Shown here one piece after another: positions 6,113 through 7,201 of a DNA stretch of 7,201 nucleotides. The notes beneath the pieces are model-generated. The model saw only the letters and a program-made list of their open reading frames with translations. It had not been told where the DNA came from and ran no database searches. This stretch comes from QHWK01 sp035315685 (GTDB lineage Bacteria; Acidobacteriota; Vicinamibacteria; Vicinamibacterales; CAVVIG01): NCBI GenBank assembly GCA_035315685.1, contig DATFXR010000469.1:1-7201 (forward strand), read 5' to 3'. A program made the position numbers and the translations under genes. Numbering within the stretch: position 1 is the stretch's first letter; the number at the start of each line of letters is the position of its first letter.

Positions 6113-7020
6113 GGCCGTTCCTTCTTCTGTTCTTTGACTGGGGTGCCGCGCGCGACAAGCCCGGGTTTGTTGACGCTGACAGTGATTTTTTCCGGCGGGA
6201 TCAGTGACTCCGGACGCACGTAGGTGACCCGATATTGATGGGTGAGCTGCGCGGCGAGCCGCTTCAGCCGATCGCCCAGGCCGCTCGGCGCGAGCAGCTG
6301 TTCGCGGTTGCCGCCGGTGTCGATGACGCCGCGGTCGAGTACGATGTTGCGGTTGCGCGCCTCGTCTCGAAGAGACGAGTCCGGCTGGCCGAACATGATC
6401 GCGTAGAGCGGCGCGTAGCCGTCGTGAAGGGCGTCAAGCACCTGCTCGTACTGGCGGTAGCTCAACTCGCCGCCTTCGGTCACCAGCGCCACGATCACCG
6501 GACGAGTCGCCTCGCGCTTCTTGAAGGCCTGCAACGTTTCGTACACGGCGTCGAGAAGGTAGGCGCCGGAGCCCTGCTGCGACCAGACGCGGTTGACGCC
6601 TTTCTTCAGATCAGCGAGCTGGCTCGTGTACTCGGTGAAGATCTGCGGCCGCTCGCCGAACGCGATAATCGCGACTTCGTTCTTCCTGCCGCTCTCGTTC
6701 GGGTTGGTGAGCGTGGTGAGGAAATCGGGCAGCGCCGATCGCATGAACTGGATGTTGTTGCGCGCGCCCTGGCTCGTATCGACGAGCAGCGCGATCTGCA
6801 TCGGCTCGTCGGCGGGGCGGGCGTCCAGCACTTCGCGGGCGGTATTGTCCTCGCGCACGACGAAGTCGTGTGGACCGAGATCGGGCACCGGCGCGCCTGC
6901 GTCGTTGACGACGCTGACGTACATCGAGCGCTGATTCGGCTGCGCGCCGACGGCCAAGGGCAGTGCGGCCGCGAGCGCCGCTGCGAGGGAGAGGGCGGCC
7001 AAAAGGCGCGAGGCTCTCAT
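6109..7020 (-). CDS. Secreted VWA-domain protein with degraded MIDAS
   Basis: The 303-residue protein starts at ATG 7020. A TTG at 7056 in frame would add 12 residues but lies in the -35 box. Residues 1-26 are a clear signal peptide (MRASRLLAAL, Ala/Leu core, cleavage near VGAQP). A beta-rich lead domain with VSVVNDAGAPVPDLGPHDFVVRED (35-58) precedes a VWA fold from about 75. Its metal site is poor: DTSQG (81-85) has Gly for the last Ser, the loop SGAYLLDA (151-158) has Ala153 where Thr is expected, and TEGGE (181-185) replaces the usual (S/T)DGxD. The C-terminus keeps YRVTYVRPE (263-271). It is a paralogue of the next gene, which has all the metal ligands, so the two may work as a pair with this one as a non-metal scaffold. 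It is the first gene of the minus-strand cluster. Confidence 0.88.
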   Translation of the reverse strand: MRASRLLAALSLAAALAAALPLAVGAQPNQRSMYVSVVNDAGAPVPDLGPHDFVVREDNTAREVLDARPADEPMQIALLVDTSQGARNNIQFMRSALPDFLTTLTNPNESGRKNEVAIIAFGERPQIFTEYTSQLADLKKGVNRVWSQQGSGAYLLDAVYETLQAFKKREATRPVIVALVTEGGELSYRQYEQVLDALHDGYAPLYAIMFGQPDSSLRDEARNRNIVLDRGVIDTGGNREQLLAPSGLGDRLKRLAAQLTHQYRVTYVRPESLIPPEKITVSVNKPGLVARGTPVKEQKKERP

Positions 7021-7026
7021 GGTGTG

Positions 7027-7056
7027 AGTATAGGGCCCGCTTTTCAGCAGCGTCAA
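7027..7056 (-). promoter_or_regulatory. Sigma70-type promoter of the VWA-heme gene cluster, probably leaderless
   Basis: On the minus strand TTGACG (7056-7051) and TATACT (7032-7027) are separated by 18 bases; each differs from consensus by one base. Only six bases (CACACC) lie between the -10 box and the ATG at 7020, so transcription should begin at or next to the start codon, leaving no room for a ribosome binding site. No other strong promoter was noticed between here and hemC, so this may drive the VWA genes and the heme genes behind them. Confidence 0.65.
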
Positions 7057-7103
7057 GCTCAGAACAAACTGGAAATTGTTTGAAATCTGTCACTTGCGGC
7101 AAA

Positions 7104-7133
7104 TTGCACGGGCCAGTCGGCGTGTGATATAAA
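7104..7133 (+). promoter_or_regulatory. Possible divergent promoter
   Basis: TTGCAC (7104-7109) and TATAAA (7128-7133) with an 18-base spacer form a reasonable plus-strand sigma70 promoter facing out of the window. The predicted start is near 7140, followed by a small GC hairpin (GCGCG-TCT-CGCGC, 7158-7170). It lies back to back with the minus-strand promoter, 47 bases apart between -35 boxes, so a shared regulator could act on both. Confidence 0.4.
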
Positions 7134-7185
7134 CCGCTCGACTTTTCCTGCGCCGCAGCGCGTCTCGCGCGGATCGTCTCATCCG

Positions 7186-7201
7186 ATGCCTTCAGAGTAC
7201 A
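7186..7201 (+). CDS. Possible start of a divergent gene, cut by the window edge
   Basis: An ATG at 7186 opens a frame reading MPSEY before the window ends, about 46 bases after the predicted divergent transcription start. There is no clear ribosome binding site. Five codons cannot identify a product, and a true start further right is equally possible. Confidence 0.2.

Noticed and set aside
6235..7083. 282-residue plus-strand frame opposite the first VWA gene
   Set aside because: It is antisense to a protein with signal peptide and VWA fold and would cross the minus-strand promoter.

Overview
The window comes from a GC-rich bacterium, most likely an Acidobacteriota member of the Vicinamibacteria type. 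This rests on three things: paired secreted VWA proteins of the 'VWFA-related Acidobacterial' kind, a divergent CcsA-like protein next to hemA, and a CobA-HemD fusion with an unusual RLKWGDPF motif. The taxonomic call is from memory of these families and was not searched.

All six confident genes lie on the minus strand and are read from right to left. Transcription probably starts at a near-consensus promoter at 7027-7056, placed so that the first ATG (7020) would be at or within about a base of the mRNA 5' end. The order is: a secreted VWA protein with a degraded metal site (6109-7020), a second secreted VWA protein with an intact MIDAS (4979-6112, 4-base overlap), a CcsA/HemX-like membrane protein (4149-4976, 2-base gap), hemA (2786-4114), hemC (1703-2749), a 309-base repeat-rich gap, then a cobA-hemD fusion that runs off the left edge (1-1393). 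Every long plus-strand frame is an antisense shadow. A possible divergent promoter and the first codons of a gene sit at the right edge.

The four tetrapyrrole genes make up the C5 route: HemA reduces glutamyl-tRNA, HemC builds the linear tetrapyrrole, HemD closes it to uroporphyrinogen III, and CobA would methylate it toward siroheme/B12. hemB and hemL are not in the window. The CcsA/HemX-like protein is a heme-handling or cytochrome c assembly membrane protein, in the same relation to hemA as hemX in the Bacillus hemAXCDBL operon.

The most unusual material is a family of 7-bp repeats with consensus near GGCTRRD, found at four places around the heme genes. One copy forms a ~90-bp palindrome inserted in frame inside hemC, adding about 31 residues. 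One forms the hemC stop codon within a G-quadruplex-type array. One is a hairpin element in the hemC/cobA-hemD gap. One degenerate, G-rich copy lies just before the hemA TTG start, where its last G-run doubles as the ribosome binding site. I see no CRISPR array, tRNA, rRNA or transposase gene.
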